Of a stretch of 64,000 bases of DNA, positions 44,013 through 54,963 are shown piece after piece. The translations under genes and the position numbers were made by a program. Under the pieces are notes generated by a model that had not been told where the DNA came from, did not search any database, and saw nothing but the letters and a program-made list of their open reading frames with translations. The stretch is taken from NCBI RefSeq assembly GCF_003112695.1, contig NZ_BFBP01000011.1, forward strand, positions 493,438 to 557,437, in the 5' to 3' direction. This DNA is from Azospira sp. I13 (GTDB taxonomy: Bacteria; Pseudomonadota; Gammaproteobacteria; Burkholderiales; Rhodocyclaceae). Position 1 is the first letter of the stretch. The number at the start of each line of letters is the position of its first letter.

Positions 44013-44483
44013 CTATTCCACCCGGTAGGCGCTGTGGCAGGCGATGCAGTTGTTGAGGGTGTCGGCCAGGGTGTTGAGCACCACGTCCCGGTCTTTCAGT
44101 TCGGTGGCCAGCTCGGCGATGCGGTCGAAGCTGAGATGGGTTTCCTTGCCCAGGGGGAAGAAGGCCGCCGGGGCCTTCTTGCGGATGCCGTGCACCAGGC
44201 TTTCCGGGTTGGCGAAATCCTTTTGATGGGCCTTCAGGCCGCCGACCCGGGCGGCCTCGGCCACCGCCGCCAGGTCGTTGGCGGCGGCGGCGCTGACGAT
44301 CTTCTGGGTGATGGCGACAAAGCCCCGCATTTCCGAGAGCAGGAAGTGTTTTTCCGCCGGCGTCAGGCGGATCACCTGGCGCTGGTCGGTGCTGGCGATG
44401 CCGGGGTCGTCGTGGGCCAGGGCCGGGCTGCCGCCGGCAACGGCGGCCAGCAGCAGGCCCAGGGCGAGGGGGCGCAGGAACAT
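44013..44483 (-). CDS. Small periplasmic c-type cytochrome
   Basis: A 156-residue exported protein: signal peptide to about residue 23 (GGSPALAHDD), a helical body, and one C-terminal haem motif CIACH (146-150), the position found in class II cytochromes such as cytochrome c'. The helix-rich body (HFLLSEMRGFVAITQKIVSAAA) fits a four-helix bundle. The ATG at 44483 overlaps the stop of the TonB receptor (TGATG), so the pair is translationally coupled. It may deliver or accept electrons for metal taken up by that receptor. Confidence 0.8.
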   Translation of the reverse strand: MFLRPLALGLLLAAVAGGSPALAHDDPGIASTDQRQVIRLTPAEKHFLLSEMRGFVAITQKIVSAAAANDLAAVAEAARVGGLKAHQKDFANPESLVHGIRKKAPAAFFPLGKETHLSFDRIAELATELKDRDVVLNTLADTLNNCIACHSAYRVE

Positions 44484-46627
44484 CAAAAGTCTCCTTTCCA
44501 GGTAAGAACGAGGGAGCGGCCCGGCGCCTTGATTTCGGCGCCGCTGATGCCCTCGGTGAGGTGTTCGTGGTAACGCTTGTCGGCCAGGTTCTTCAGGGCA
44601 ACGCGGAAGCTCTGCCGGGCCCAGCGGTAGGTGGCGCCCAGGTCCGCGGTGGCAAAGCCGGCGGTGGCATTTTCGCTGCCGCGGCTGAAGACGGTGGCGA
44701 TGCGGTCCTGCCGGGCCACCAGGCGCAGGGTGGCGTCGGCGCGCCAGCCCTGGGCCACGGCGCCGTCCCAGCCGAGGGAGAGTTCATCCGCCGGCATCTG
44801 GAAGAGGGGTTCGTCCAGATCCTTGTTCTCGCCGCGCAGGCGGGAGAAGCCGGCGTTCAGCCACTGACCGGAACGCACCTGCCAGCCAGCGGAAGCCTCG
44901 ACGCCGTTGATCACCGCCCGGCCCAGGTTCACCGTGGCCTTCACCGGCAGGCCGCTGATGACGGCGCCGGTCGTGCGGCCGGTGATGTAGTTGTCGATGT
45001 GGTTGCGGTAGGCCGCCAGCTGGTAGTGGAAATCGGCGCTGGCACCCTTCAGGCCCAGTTCGAACTGGGTGGCCTCTTCCGGCTTGATCTGGGGATTGCC
45101 GACGTAATAGTAGCCGTCGCCCCGAGGGGAGGATTCGTAGCGTTCCCGCATTTCGCCGGCGCGGAAGGCGCGGGAGAGGTTGGCGTAGGGCCGCAGCAGG
45201 GGCGCCGCTTCATAGATGGCGCCGAGGCTGCCGGAGGTGGCGCTGTCGCTGCGGGAAAGGCCGTTCTTGATGGCGCCGTTGTTCATGGAGGCGGCGCTGC
45301 CCTTCACCGTGTCGTGGCGCAGGCCGGCCAGCACGTTGAGCTTGCCGAAGCGCATGTCGTCCTGCAGGTAGGCCCCCAGGGATTCGATGCGGCCGTCGGC
45401 GAAGGGGTTGTTGCGCACCAGGGCGCCGCCCTGGAAGAGGCGGCGGTTGGGCGAGGCCTCCATTTCCCAGGCATTGATGCCGAAGGAGAGCAGGTGCTGG
45501 GGATGCACCAGCCAGTCGGCCTTGGCGTCCCAGCCTTCGGTGACGAAGCTGACCTGGGTTTCCGCATTGTTGCGCCGGATGCCGCTGGCCCAGGAGTAGA
45601 TCTGCCGCTCCATTTCCTGGCGATAGACGCGGAAATCCACGTTCAGCGGCGCCTCGCCCGAACCCTGGCGGGAATAGCCGGCTTCCATGAGGCGGCGGCT
45701 CTGCTTCGGCGAATAAATGGTGGTGGAACGGATGGGATTGGCGGCGGCCTTGGTGGAGCCGGGGTACCAGACATCCTCGTCCGTCTGCTCCTGCAGCGAC
45801 ACCCGCAGCTGCTGGGCGGCGTCGATGCGCAAGCGGTACTGGCCGATGAGGCTGTCGGAATCGTAGCCGGTCTTGGCCACCTTGCCGTCGGGGGCGCGAT
45901 AGTCACCGATGCGGGCGCTGGAGGTGCCGAGCATCAGGGCGTGGTCGCCGGCGGAGAAATTGACCACGCCGGTGGCCCGCAGGCCGTTGCTGGCGCTATC
46001 CCAGGAGGCCTGGGCGGAACCGCTGGTGCCGGCCTTGAACTGGGCCTGGGGCAGGCGCACATTGACCACGCCGCCCAGGGCGCCGCTGCCGTAGAGCACG
46101 GAGGACGGACCTTTCACCACCTCCACCCGTTCCGCCAGGCCGAGGGAGAGGAAGGAGGCAATGGCGCCCTGGGGCTGGGCCGAGTTGAGGCGGATGCCAT
46201 CCACCAGCAGCACCACGCTTTCCTTCTTCAGGCCGCGCAGCACCGGGTTCTGGCCCTGGGCGCCGTCGCTGGCCACAGCCATGCCGGGCTCGCCGCGCAG
46301 CAGCTCGCCGGGGTTGTTGGCAGCGCGGCGGACGATGGCTTCCCGATCCAGGGAGCGGGTGCTGAGGGGCGTTTCCAGCTCGTCGGCGGCATAGCCCTTG
46401 GCGGTGACGCTGACCGGGGCCAGGGCCACTTCGGCCCCCGCCGGCCTCTCCCCATCCGCCGCCACCGCCAGGCCGGAGACCAGGCTGAGGGCCAGCATCG
46501 CCAGGGGGAAAGGCGGCGCAGCACACGCCAGCGAAGAACGGCCTCGCCGCCCCGAGGCCGGAGAGGCGGAAGGGGCGACGGTACGCAGGATGGACAAGGG
46601 GGAACGGCGAGGCGACAGCTGGGACAT
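44483..46627 (-). CDS. TonB-dependent outer-membrane receptor
   Basis: A 714-residue receptor with a long basic leader before the signal core (AMLALSLVSGLAVAADG, cleavage near residue 57), TonB-box-like VALAPVSVTAKG, a plug (RSLDREAIVRRAANNPGELLRGEPGMAVASDG, VLLVDGIRLNSAQPQG, ERVEVVKGPSSVLYGSGALGGVVNV) and a barrel ending with LVLTWKGDF. The plug resembles haem/haemoglobin receptors of the HemR/PhuR type, but the His-bearing FRAP-NPNL region reads FRAGEMRERYESS ... GNPQIKPE, so haem is not certain. The start MSQLSPRR is chosen over an open upstream extension. Coupled to the cytochrome gene. Confidence 0.88.
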   Translation of the reverse strand: MSQLSPRRSPLSILRTVAPSASPASGRRGRSSLACAAPPFPLAMLALSLVSGLAVAADGERPAGAEVALAPVSVTAKGYAADELETPLSTRSLDREAIVRRAANNPGELLRGEPGMAVASDGAQGQNPVLRGLKKESVVLLVDGIRLNSAQPQGAIASFLSLGLAERVEVVKGPSSVLYGSGALGGVVNVRLPQAQFKAGTSGSAQASWDSASNGLRATGVVNFSAGDHALMLGTSSARIGDYRAPDGKVAKTGYDSDSLIGQYRLRIDAAQQLRVSLQEQTDEDVWYPGSTKAAANPIRSTTIYSPKQSRRLMEAGYSRQGSGEAPLNVDFRVYRQEMERQIYSWASGIRRNNAETQVSFVTEGWDAKADWLVHPQHLLSFGINAWEMEASPNRRLFQGGALVRNNPFADGRIESLGAYLQDDMRFGKLNVLAGLRHDTVKGSAASMNNGAIKNGLSRSDSATSGSLGAIYEAAPLLRPYANLSRAFRAGEMRERYESSPRGDGYYYVGNPQIKPEEATQFELGLKGASADFHYQLAAYRNHIDNYITGRTTGAVISGLPVKATVNLGRAVINGVEASAGWQVRSGQWLNAGFSRLRGENKDLDEPLFQMPADELSLGWDGAVAQGWRADATLRLVARQDRIATVFSRGSENATAGFATADLGATYRWARQSFRVALKNLADKRYHEHLTEGISGAEIKAPGRSLVLTWKGDF

Positions 46628-46714
46628 GAACGGGCTCCGGGAAGGAATCCCCGCACCTGGCTGGCAGACAGTCGCTGGCTGGATCGCGGCGGGTTGAAAG
46701 GAAGCCCGCAGCTT

Positions 46715-46740
46715 ATCTTGTTGAGAACCGATCTCAATAT
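46715..46740 (-). promoter_or_regulatory. Fur-box-like palindrome upstream of the TonB receptor
   Basis: TTGAGA-N5-TCTCAA (46721-46726 and 46732-46737) is a perfect palindrome about 95 bp before the receptor ATG, and resembles betaproteobacterial Fur sites of the TGAGAA/TTCTCA type. Confidence 0.55.
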
Positions 46741-47008
46741 GATGCAGGTCAAAATTCCCGGGGCATTCCTCGTCCCGGCTCCTGATGGCGGAATTGGCGC
46801 GGTGTCGCCGGCGCATTTTCTGGCGATCTTCCGACCACCTTCCCGGCATCGCCCCATCACTTTCCCACGTACATTCCCGCCCGCTGGCGCCACGCTCCGG
46901 GTTGCCGCCCCCCGGGGCAGGCCGGCCGCTTCAAACGATCAGTGCAAGCGGCCGCTCAAGCAAGCAGCCACCCCGGCCACCCCGGGCCAGGCTGCCTACC
47001 GCAATCCC
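46741..47008. other. Intergenic region upstream of the receptor
   Basis: About 270 bp between the Fur-like site and the NUDIX gene. Nothing was recognised here beyond the likely upstream promoter DNA of the receptor gene; no good -35/-10 pair was found. Confidence 0.4.
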
Positions 47009-47512
47009 TCAGCCGCCGACTTGCGCCAGGCGCCGGCCCAGCCAGTCGGCCACCGCCAGGCCGGTGCCGTAATCCCAGGCCTTGAGGCGATCCGGCGCAA
47101 TCAGGCGGACTTCGGCCAGTTCCTCGTTGAGGCGCAGTTCCCCCGTGGCCGGCACGTGGAAGGCCATGATCACTTCGTTCTTGCGGGCAAAGGGGTAGAC
47201 GCCGATGAGGTGGGCGGCGCTGGCCAGCAGGCCCAGTTCCTCCGCCACTTCCCGGCAGGCGGCGTCGGCCGGGCTTTCCTCCCGTTCGAGAAAGCCGGTC
47301 ACCAGGCCGAACTGGCCTTCGGGCCAGGCGGCATTGCGGGCCAGGATGAGGTGGCCATCCCACTCCACCAGGGCCGCCACCACGGGCACCGGATTACCCC
47401 AGAAGACATGGCCGCAGGCCGTATCCTCACAGGCCAGGCGGGTAGCGCCGCCGATGTCGCGGGGCGCCAGGGGGCCGGCGCAGCGGGGACAGAAGCGGAA
47501 GCCGGATTCCAT
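47009..47512 (-). CDS. NUDIX hydrolase with zinc ribbon (NudC-like)
   Basis: A 167-residue protein starting MESGFRFCPRCAGPL, with a four-Cys zinc ribbon (CPRC ... CEDTACGH) and a Nudix box GFLEREESPADAACREVAEELGL (about residues 73-95; G-x5-E-x7-REVxEELG). Small ribbon-Nudix proteins hydrolyse NADH, FAD or ADP-sugars. The long upstream open frame is spurious. The ATG overlaps the stop of the preceding gene by one base (TGATG), so both are coupled. Confidence 0.88.
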   Translation of the reverse strand: MESGFRFCPRCAGPLAPRDIGGATRLACEDTACGHVFWGNPVPVVAALVEWDGHLILARNAAWPEGQFGLVTGFLEREESPADAACREVAEELGLLASAAHLIGVYPFARKNEVIMAFHVPATGELRLNEELAEVRLIAPDRLKAWDYGTGLAVADWLGRRLAQVGG

Positions 47513-47841
47513 CAGCGCCGCCCCAGGCTGCCGCGGTTGTAATCCTTGTCGCCGGGCATCAGGGTGCGGGAGCCGGGCACCCAGCCGCCCTGGGCATCCA
47601 CCGGGCGCACCTTGTTCTCGGGGAATTGCTCCGCCACCCGGCGGGCTTCGGCGGCCTTCTGGGCGTCCACGTATTCCCACTTGCCGGTGGGGTGGAGCAG
47701 CACCCGCTCGCCCTGGGCGGTGGTGGCCTCCAGGGGGGTGCGGTCGGGCAGGGGCTCGGCCCGGGCAGCGCTGCTCAGCAGGCAGGCGGCGACGGCCAGG
47801 AGCAGCAGGGAAGTACGGCGGGAGAAGGCGGAAAGTGGCAT
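47512..47841 (-). CDS. Hypothetical exported 109-residue protein
   Basis: A small protein with a clear signal peptide (MPLSAFSRRTSLLLLAVAAC, cleavage after ARA near residue 27). The mature part contains EATTAQGERVLLHPTGKWEYVDAQKAAEA, a short motif seen in small secreted proteins of unknown role. It is rich in charged residues near the C-terminus (PGDKDYNRGSLGRR). Coupled to the NUDIX gene by a one-base overlap. Confidence 0.7.
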   Translation of the reverse strand: MPLSAFSRRTSLLLLAVAACLLSSAARAEPLPDRTPLEATTAQGERVLLHPTGKWEYVDAQKAAEARRVAEQFPENKVRPVDAQGGWVPGSRTLMPGDKDYNRGSLGRR

Positions 47842-48003
47842 GGCGAAGGGTCGGCAAAGTCAGGCAAAGACGAGAGCATAGCCCAGGCCACGCCCCGGGG
47901 CGATGCCTTACGGCGTGGACACAGTAAAGCCACGGACGCCGCCGGGGCTTTGTGTTAAAACCGCCCCTTCCGGCTTTCCTCTGCCGTTTTTCTCCTGCCG
48001 ACC

Positions 48004-50604
48004 ATGCCCGCCCTGCCCCGGCCCCTGGCCCGCCTGTTGGCCTTTCTGGCGATGCGCTTTGCGCCGCTGCACGCCCGTACCGCCAGCGTTACCGGCCATT
48101 GCGTCGCCAAGCTGGCCGCCCTGAGCCGCCGCCAGCGCTGGCTGCTGGCCCTGGCGGTGCCGCCCCTGCTGCTGCTCGCGGCCCTGCTGCTCACCGTGCT
48201 GCTGTTGCTGCCCTTCACCCCGGGCATCAGCGACCTGCGCAAGGCCAAGACGGAACAGCCGGCCCAGGTACTCTCCGCCGATGGCCGGGAGCTGGCCCAG
48301 CTAAAGCGCAGCAACCGGGAATGGGTGCGCCTGGCGGACATTTCCCCCCTGGTGGTGCGGGCCCTGGTGGCCACCGAAGACCACCGTTTCTACGAACACC
48401 ACGGCATCGACTGGTGGCGCACTGGCGGCGCCGCCCTGCGCACCTTCTCCGGCGACCGCCAGGGCGGCTCCACCCTGACCCAGCAGCTGGCCCGCAACCT
48501 CTACCCGGAGGACATCGGCCGGGCCCCCACCCTGACGCGCAAGCTCAAGGAAGCCGTCACCGCCCTGAAGATCGAGGCCCTCTACAGCAAGGAGGAAATC
48601 CTCGAGACCTACCTCAACACGGTGCCCTTCCTCTACAACGCCTACGGCATCGAGATGGCGGCCCGCACCTATTTCGATACCTCGGCCCGCCGCCTTGACG
48701 TGCTGCAAAGCGCCACCCTGGTGGGAATGTTGAAGGGCAATAGCTACTACAACCCGGTGCTCAACCCGGAGCGGGCCCAGCAGCGCCGCAACGTGGTGCT
48801 GGCCCAGATGGTCAAGCGCGGCGAACTGCCGCAAGCCCAGTTGGCGGCCCTGGAGCAGCGCCCCCTGGGGCTGGATTTCGAGCGTCAGAGCGAACCGGCT
48901 GGCCCGGCCCCCCACTTCCTGCAACAGCTGCGCCCCTGGCTCATCGACTGGGCCGACCGGGAGGGCTACAACCTCTACGCCGACGGCCTGATCATTCGCA
49001 CCACCCTGGATTCCCGCCTGCAGGCCCTGGCCAACCAGGCGGTGGCGCGGCAGACCGCCCTGCTGCAGACGGTGGCCGACAGCACCTGGCGCAGCCGCGG
49101 CGGCAAGGGGGGCGACCGCCTGGCCAACCTGATCCGGGAAACGCCGGAATACCGCAATGCCGTGGCCGGCGGCCTGACGGCGGCCCAGGCGCAAAAGAAG
49201 CTGCGCGGCGACAGCGCCTTCATCACCGCCCTGCGCCGGCAGAAGTTGCAGATCCAGGCCGGGTTTCTGGCCCTGGACCCGCGCAACGGCCAGGTGCGGG
49301 CCTGGGTCGGCAGCCGGGACTACGCCCAGGACGGCTTCGACCACGTGGCCCAGGCCCGGCGCCAGCCCGGCTCCACCTTCAAGCCCTTCGTCTATGGCGC
49401 CGCCTTTCTCCAGGGCGCCCGCCCCGACGACACCCTGGTGGATCAGGCGGTGGAAATCCCCCTCGGCGGCAGCGACATCTGGCGCCCCAGCGACCCCCAG
49501 CCCCCCACCGGCGAGCCCATGACCCTGCGGGACGGCCTCACCTATTCCCGCAACCGCATCACCGCCCAGCTCATGCAGCAGGTGGGGCCGGCCCGGGTGA
49601 TCCGCCTGGCGCGCAGCCTGGGGGTGCGCCAAAGCAAGCTGGAAGCGGTGCCCTCCCTGGCCCTGGGCACCAGCCCGGTGAGCCTCAAGGAAATGGTCAG
49701 CGCCTACGCCGCCCTGGCCAACGGCGGCGCCTACCAGGCGCCACTGCTGGTGACCCGCATCGAAGACCGCCAGGGCCGGGTGCTGGCGGAGTTCACCCCG
49801 GCCGAGCCGGAACAGGCCATGCCGCCCCGCACCGCCTATACCCTGGTGGAGGTGCTGCGCAATGTGGTGGACCGGGGCACCGGCGTCGCCATCCGCAGCC
49901 GCTATGGCGTCCGCGCCGACGTGGCGGGCAAGACCGGCACCACCCAGGACAACGCCGACGGCTGGTTCATCCTCATGCACCCGGAGCTGGTGGCCGGCGC
50001 CTGGGTCGGTTTCAACGACAGCCGCATCACCCTGGGCAGCGACTACTGGGGCCAGGGCGCCCACAGCGCCCTGCCCATGGTGGGCCTGGTGGTGCAGCAG
50101 GCCCTGCGCCACCGCCTCATCGACCCCAAGGCCCGCTTCGCCGAACCGCCGGAAGGGGGCTTCAGCACCGCCTGGCGCAATGTGCAGCAGTGGCCCCAAT
50201 GGTGGGCCGCCCACGCCCCAAGCTGGCTGCAAGGCCCGGGCCAATGGACCTGGCCCGACTGGCTGCTGCGCGTCTGGCAACGCCTCACCGGCACCACGCC
50301 CCCGCCACCGCCGCCCACCACCCCGGCCCCGGCCCCCATCCTGCCGCCGGAGGCGCCCCAGTTGCCAGCAGAGCAAGAGCCACGGGAATCCGGCGGGCTC
50401 TCCGGCGAAAGCGATACCGGCCTGATGCAGCAGGCCTTCCAGCCGTCGGCAAATACAGCCAATCCAACGACTCCGACGAGCACGGCGGGCCCGGCTGAGG
50501 GTACGGCGGGGGCCGATACATCCACCGCATCGCCCCCTTCAGCGCCGACCTTGCCGCCATCGCCGTCCCCCCCGGTATCTGGCCCCGGTAGCAATACGCC
50601 CTGA
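48004..50604 (+). CDS. Class A penicillin-binding protein (PBP1-type murein synthase)
   Basis: An 866-residue bifunctional enzyme. A cytoplasmic segment and one membrane helix (about 46-71) lead into the GT51 glycosyltransferase with ATEDHRFYEHHGIDWW (Glu125), GGSTLTQQLARNLYP and KEEILETYLNTVPF. The transpeptidase has S457 in PGSTFKPF, the SRN triad (YSRNRITAQ) and KTGTT. It polymerises and cross-links peptidoglycan. The last 110 or so residues are a Pro/Thr/Ser-rich tail not needed for catalysis. Monocistronic, with a terminator downstream. Confidence 0.93.
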   Translation: MPALPRPLARLLAFLAMRFAPLHARTASVTGHCVAKLAALSRRQRWLLALAVPPLLLLAALLLTVLLLLPFTPGISDLRKAKTEQPAQVLSADGRELAQLKRSNREWVRLADISPLVVRALVATEDHRFYEHHGIDWWRTGGAALRTFSGDRQGGSTLTQQLARNLYPEDIGRAPTLTRKLKEAVTALKIEALYSKEEILETYLNTVPFLYNAYGIEMAARTYFDTSARRLDVLQSATLVGMLKGNSYYNPVLNPERAQQRRNVVLAQMVKRGELPQAQLAALEQRPLGLDFERQSEPAGPAPHFLQQLRPWLIDWADREGYNLYADGLIIRTTLDSRLQALANQAVARQTALLQTVADSTWRSRGGKGGDRLANLIRETPEYRNAVAGGLTAAQAQKKLRGDSAFITALRRQKLQIQAGFLALDPRNGQVRAWVGSRDYAQDGFDHVAQARRQPGSTFKPFVYGAAFLQGARPDDTLVDQAVEIPLGGSDIWRPSDPQPPTGEPMTLRDGLTYSRNRITAQLMQQVGPARVIRLARSLGVRQSKLEAVPSLALGTSPVSLKEMVSAYAALANGGAYQAPLLVTRIEDRQGRVLAEFTPAEPEQAMPPRTAYTLVEVLRNVVDRGTGVAIRSRYGVRADVAGKTGTTQDNADGWFILMHPELVAGAWVGFNDSRITLGSDYWGQGAHSALPMVGLVVQQALRHRLIDPKARFAEPPEGGFSTAWRNVQQWPQWWAAHAPSWLQGPGQWTWPDWLLRVWQRLTGTTPPPPPPTTPAPAPILPPEAPQLPAEQEPRESGGLSGESDTGLMQQAFQPSANTANPTTPTSTAGPAEGTAGADTSTASPPSAPTLPPSPSPPVSGPGSNTP

Positions 50605-50653
50605 CGTATCGCGCACCCGGACCTGCCGAAGCCGTGGCCCTCGTGCCAAAAAC

Positions 50654-50683
50654 AAAGCCCCCGGAGAAATCCCCGGGGGCTTT
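50654..50683. terminator. Bidirectional intrinsic terminator
   Basis: The stem AAAGCCCCCGG / CCGGGGGCTTT with an 8-nt loop, followed by five T, lies between the PBP gene and the convergent alaS. Confidence 0.9.
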
Positions 50684-50739
50684 TTCATTTCAGGTGCCAA
50701 TGCACAAGCAGCGGCACGGCAAAGACGACGCGTGCTTGC

Positions 50740-53361
<2,622 letters not shown>

Positions 53362-53476
53362 CGTCGTTGCATCCTTGGCCCCGGCGCTTGGCAAGGGCGG
53401 CTGAATTGGAAAAACGCGCATTTTATCATCGAACTGGGCCGCTTCCGCGGTGCAAAAAATGCCTCCCTCAAAGCCA

Positions 53477-53501
53477 CGAGGCCCGCGTGGTGCGGGCCTC
53501 G
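53477..53501 (-). terminator. Hairpin downstream of the basic exported protein
   Basis: A 10-bp perfect stem CGAGGCCCGC / GCGGGCCTCG with a 5-nt loop follows the minus-strand gene at 53550 by 49 bp. The T-tract is weak, so termination may be partial. Confidence 0.5.
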
Positions 53502-53549
53502 GCAATACCAGGACAAACGACTGCAGGCGAAGGGATCACCCGGCCGGCA

Positions 53550-53975
53550 TCAGCGGCGGCCCCGCCCTTCCCGAGGGCCGACATGGCGGGCTTCGCCCTG
53601 GCCCTCCCAGCGGCCGACCCGGCGGCCCTGGTTGTCGTTGCGGCCATCGTGGTTGAGGTCATGCTGGCGATCCCGCTTCTGCTCGGCGATACGGCGGTTC
53701 TCGCGGTCCTGGGCCTGGTCCAGGCGGGCGCGTTCCCGGGGCGTCACCTTGCCGTCGGCGGCGGCACGGTTTTCCATGCGCTCCACATGGGCCTGACCCC
53801 GCTCCAGACGGGCGGCTTCCCGGTTGGTCAGGGCGCCGGAACGCTCACCCTGTTCGATGCGGCGTTCCTGGTTGGCCTGGCGCTGCTCCACCCGGGGCAT
53901 GGCGGTCTGGGCCAGCAGGGGGGCGGAGAGGGTGGCAAAGAGACAGGCGGCGATGAAAGGCTTGAGGGTTTTCAT
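53550..53975 (-). CDS. Exported Arg/Glu-rich protein, function unknown
   Basis: A 141-residue protein with signal peptide MKTLKPFIAACLFATLSAPLLAQ. The mature part is strongly charged and has two related helix-loop units, RIEQGERSGALTNREAARLERGQ and RMENRAAADGKVTPRERARLDQAQ, then an Arg/Gly/Asp-rich tail (HDLNHDGRNDNQGRRVGRW). The paired xxxGxxTxxExxxLxxxQ pattern is seen in small exported proteins of many Betaproteobacteria. The ATG at 53975 has AAGGAG upstream. Function unknown. Confidence 0.8.
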   Translation of the reverse strand: MKTLKPFIAACLFATLSAPLLAQTAMPRVEQRQANQERRIEQGERSGALTNREAARLERGQAHVERMENRAAADGKVTPRERARLDQAQDRENRRIAEQKRDRQHDLNHDGRNDNQGRRVGRWEGQGEARHVGPREGRGRR

Positions 53976-54096
53976 GATGGCGCTCCTTGGGTTGAAGGGT
54001 GCGGGGAAGGCTCCCCATGCTCCGATTAACGCCCCTCTGCTCTGGCCGGGGGACCGCAAGGGGTAAGCCACGAGTAAATAACGGTAAGCGGGTGTT

Positions 54097-54951
54097 TCAG
54101 AAGGCACCGGCCAGGTCGAGGCGATCGGTAAACAGCGCCGTGACGCCCCATTGGGCCAGCGTCATCATGCGCGCCTGCTCGTTGACGGTATAGCAGGCCA
54201 GGGCGTATCCGGCAGCGATAATTTCCGCTGCCAGGGCCGGCGTCAGCGCCTCATGATGGCAATGCAGGGCTACGGCCCCGAGGGCTTGCAGGGTCTGTTG
54301 CCAATCCTCGGGCACCCGTTCCACCAACCAGGCCCGGGGCAGTTCGGGAGCCACCTGGCGGGCAGACTTGAGGGCCGCCGTGGAAAAGGAGGAGAGCACC
54401 AGGCCCCTGGCGGGCGGGAGCGCCTCTGTCGCTGCGGGGCAAGGCTCGGCTGACGACATATTCCGAGGTACCCGGCACACCAGTGATGCCCCCGCCACCC
54501 GGGCCACCTGAGCCACGGCAGCGCCGGTTTCCGCCTCCCGGCCCGGGCCGGGCTTGATTTCCAAATTGACCCACAGGTCCAGCTGGCGGCACAGGGCCAG
54601 GGCATCGGCGAGGGTCGGCAGGGGTTCGCCGCGAAAGGCCGGGGAATGCCAGCTGCCCGCATCCAGCCGGGCCAGTGCCGCCGCGCTGGCCTGGGCCACC
54701 GGCCCATGGCCGTTGCTGGTGCGCTCCAGGGTGTCGTCGTGGATGAGGAAAGGCACGCCGTCCCGGCTCAGCATGGCGTCGAACTCGACGCCACGGAACC
54801 CGGCAGCATGGCCGGCGCGAATGGCGGCCAGGGTGTTTTCCGGGGCGCGGCTACCGCCGCCCCGGTGGGCGATGAGGCGGGGATAGCCCAGGGTGGAAAC
54901 GACAACGCCGGCCTCCGGGGCCGGCGTTGCTGAAGTGGGCGTACCGCCCAT
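54097..54951 (-). CDS. ugpQ: Glycerophosphodiester phosphodiesterase
   Basis: A 284-residue GDPD TIM-barrel enzyme hydrolysing glycerophosphodiesters to glycerol-3-phosphate. The catalytic HRGGGSRAPENTLAA, EFDAMLSRDG and HDDTLERTSNG segments are intact, with NLEIKPG for the metal. The ATG at 54951 is the only plausible start although its ribosome-binding site is poor. It lies 12 bp after ugpB. A terminator-like hairpin falls within its first 16 codons. Confidence 0.9.
   Translation of the reverse strand: MGGTPTSATPAPEAGVVVSTLGYPRLIAHRGGGSRAPENTLAAIRAGHAAGFRGVEFDAMLSRDGVPFLIHDDTLERTSNGHGPVAQASAAALARLDAGSWHSPAFRGEPLPTLADALALCRQLDLWVNLEIKPGPGREAETGAAVAQVARVAGASLVCRVPRNMSSAEPCPAATEALPPARGLVLSSFSTAALKSARQVAPELPRAWLVERVPEDWQQTLQALGAVALHCHHEALTPALAAEIIAAGYALACYTVNEQARMMTLAQWGVTALFTDRLDLAGAF
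54903..54929 (-). terminator. Terminator-like hairpin inside the start of ugpQ
   Basis: CAACGCCGGCC / GGCCGGCGTTG is an 11-bp perfect stem with a 5-nt loop, within codons 8-16 of ugpQ on the minus strand and just after ugpB. A short TTGTCGTTTCC follows. It may reduce read-through from ugpB or modulate ugpQ translation. Confidence 0.4.
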
Positions 54952-54963
54952 GGCGGCGGGGCC

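Noticed and set aside
44561..47542. A 993-codon plus-strand open frame over the TonB receptor
   Set aside because: Antisense of the receptor gene; Gly/Ala/Val-rich composition with no motifs or plausible start site.
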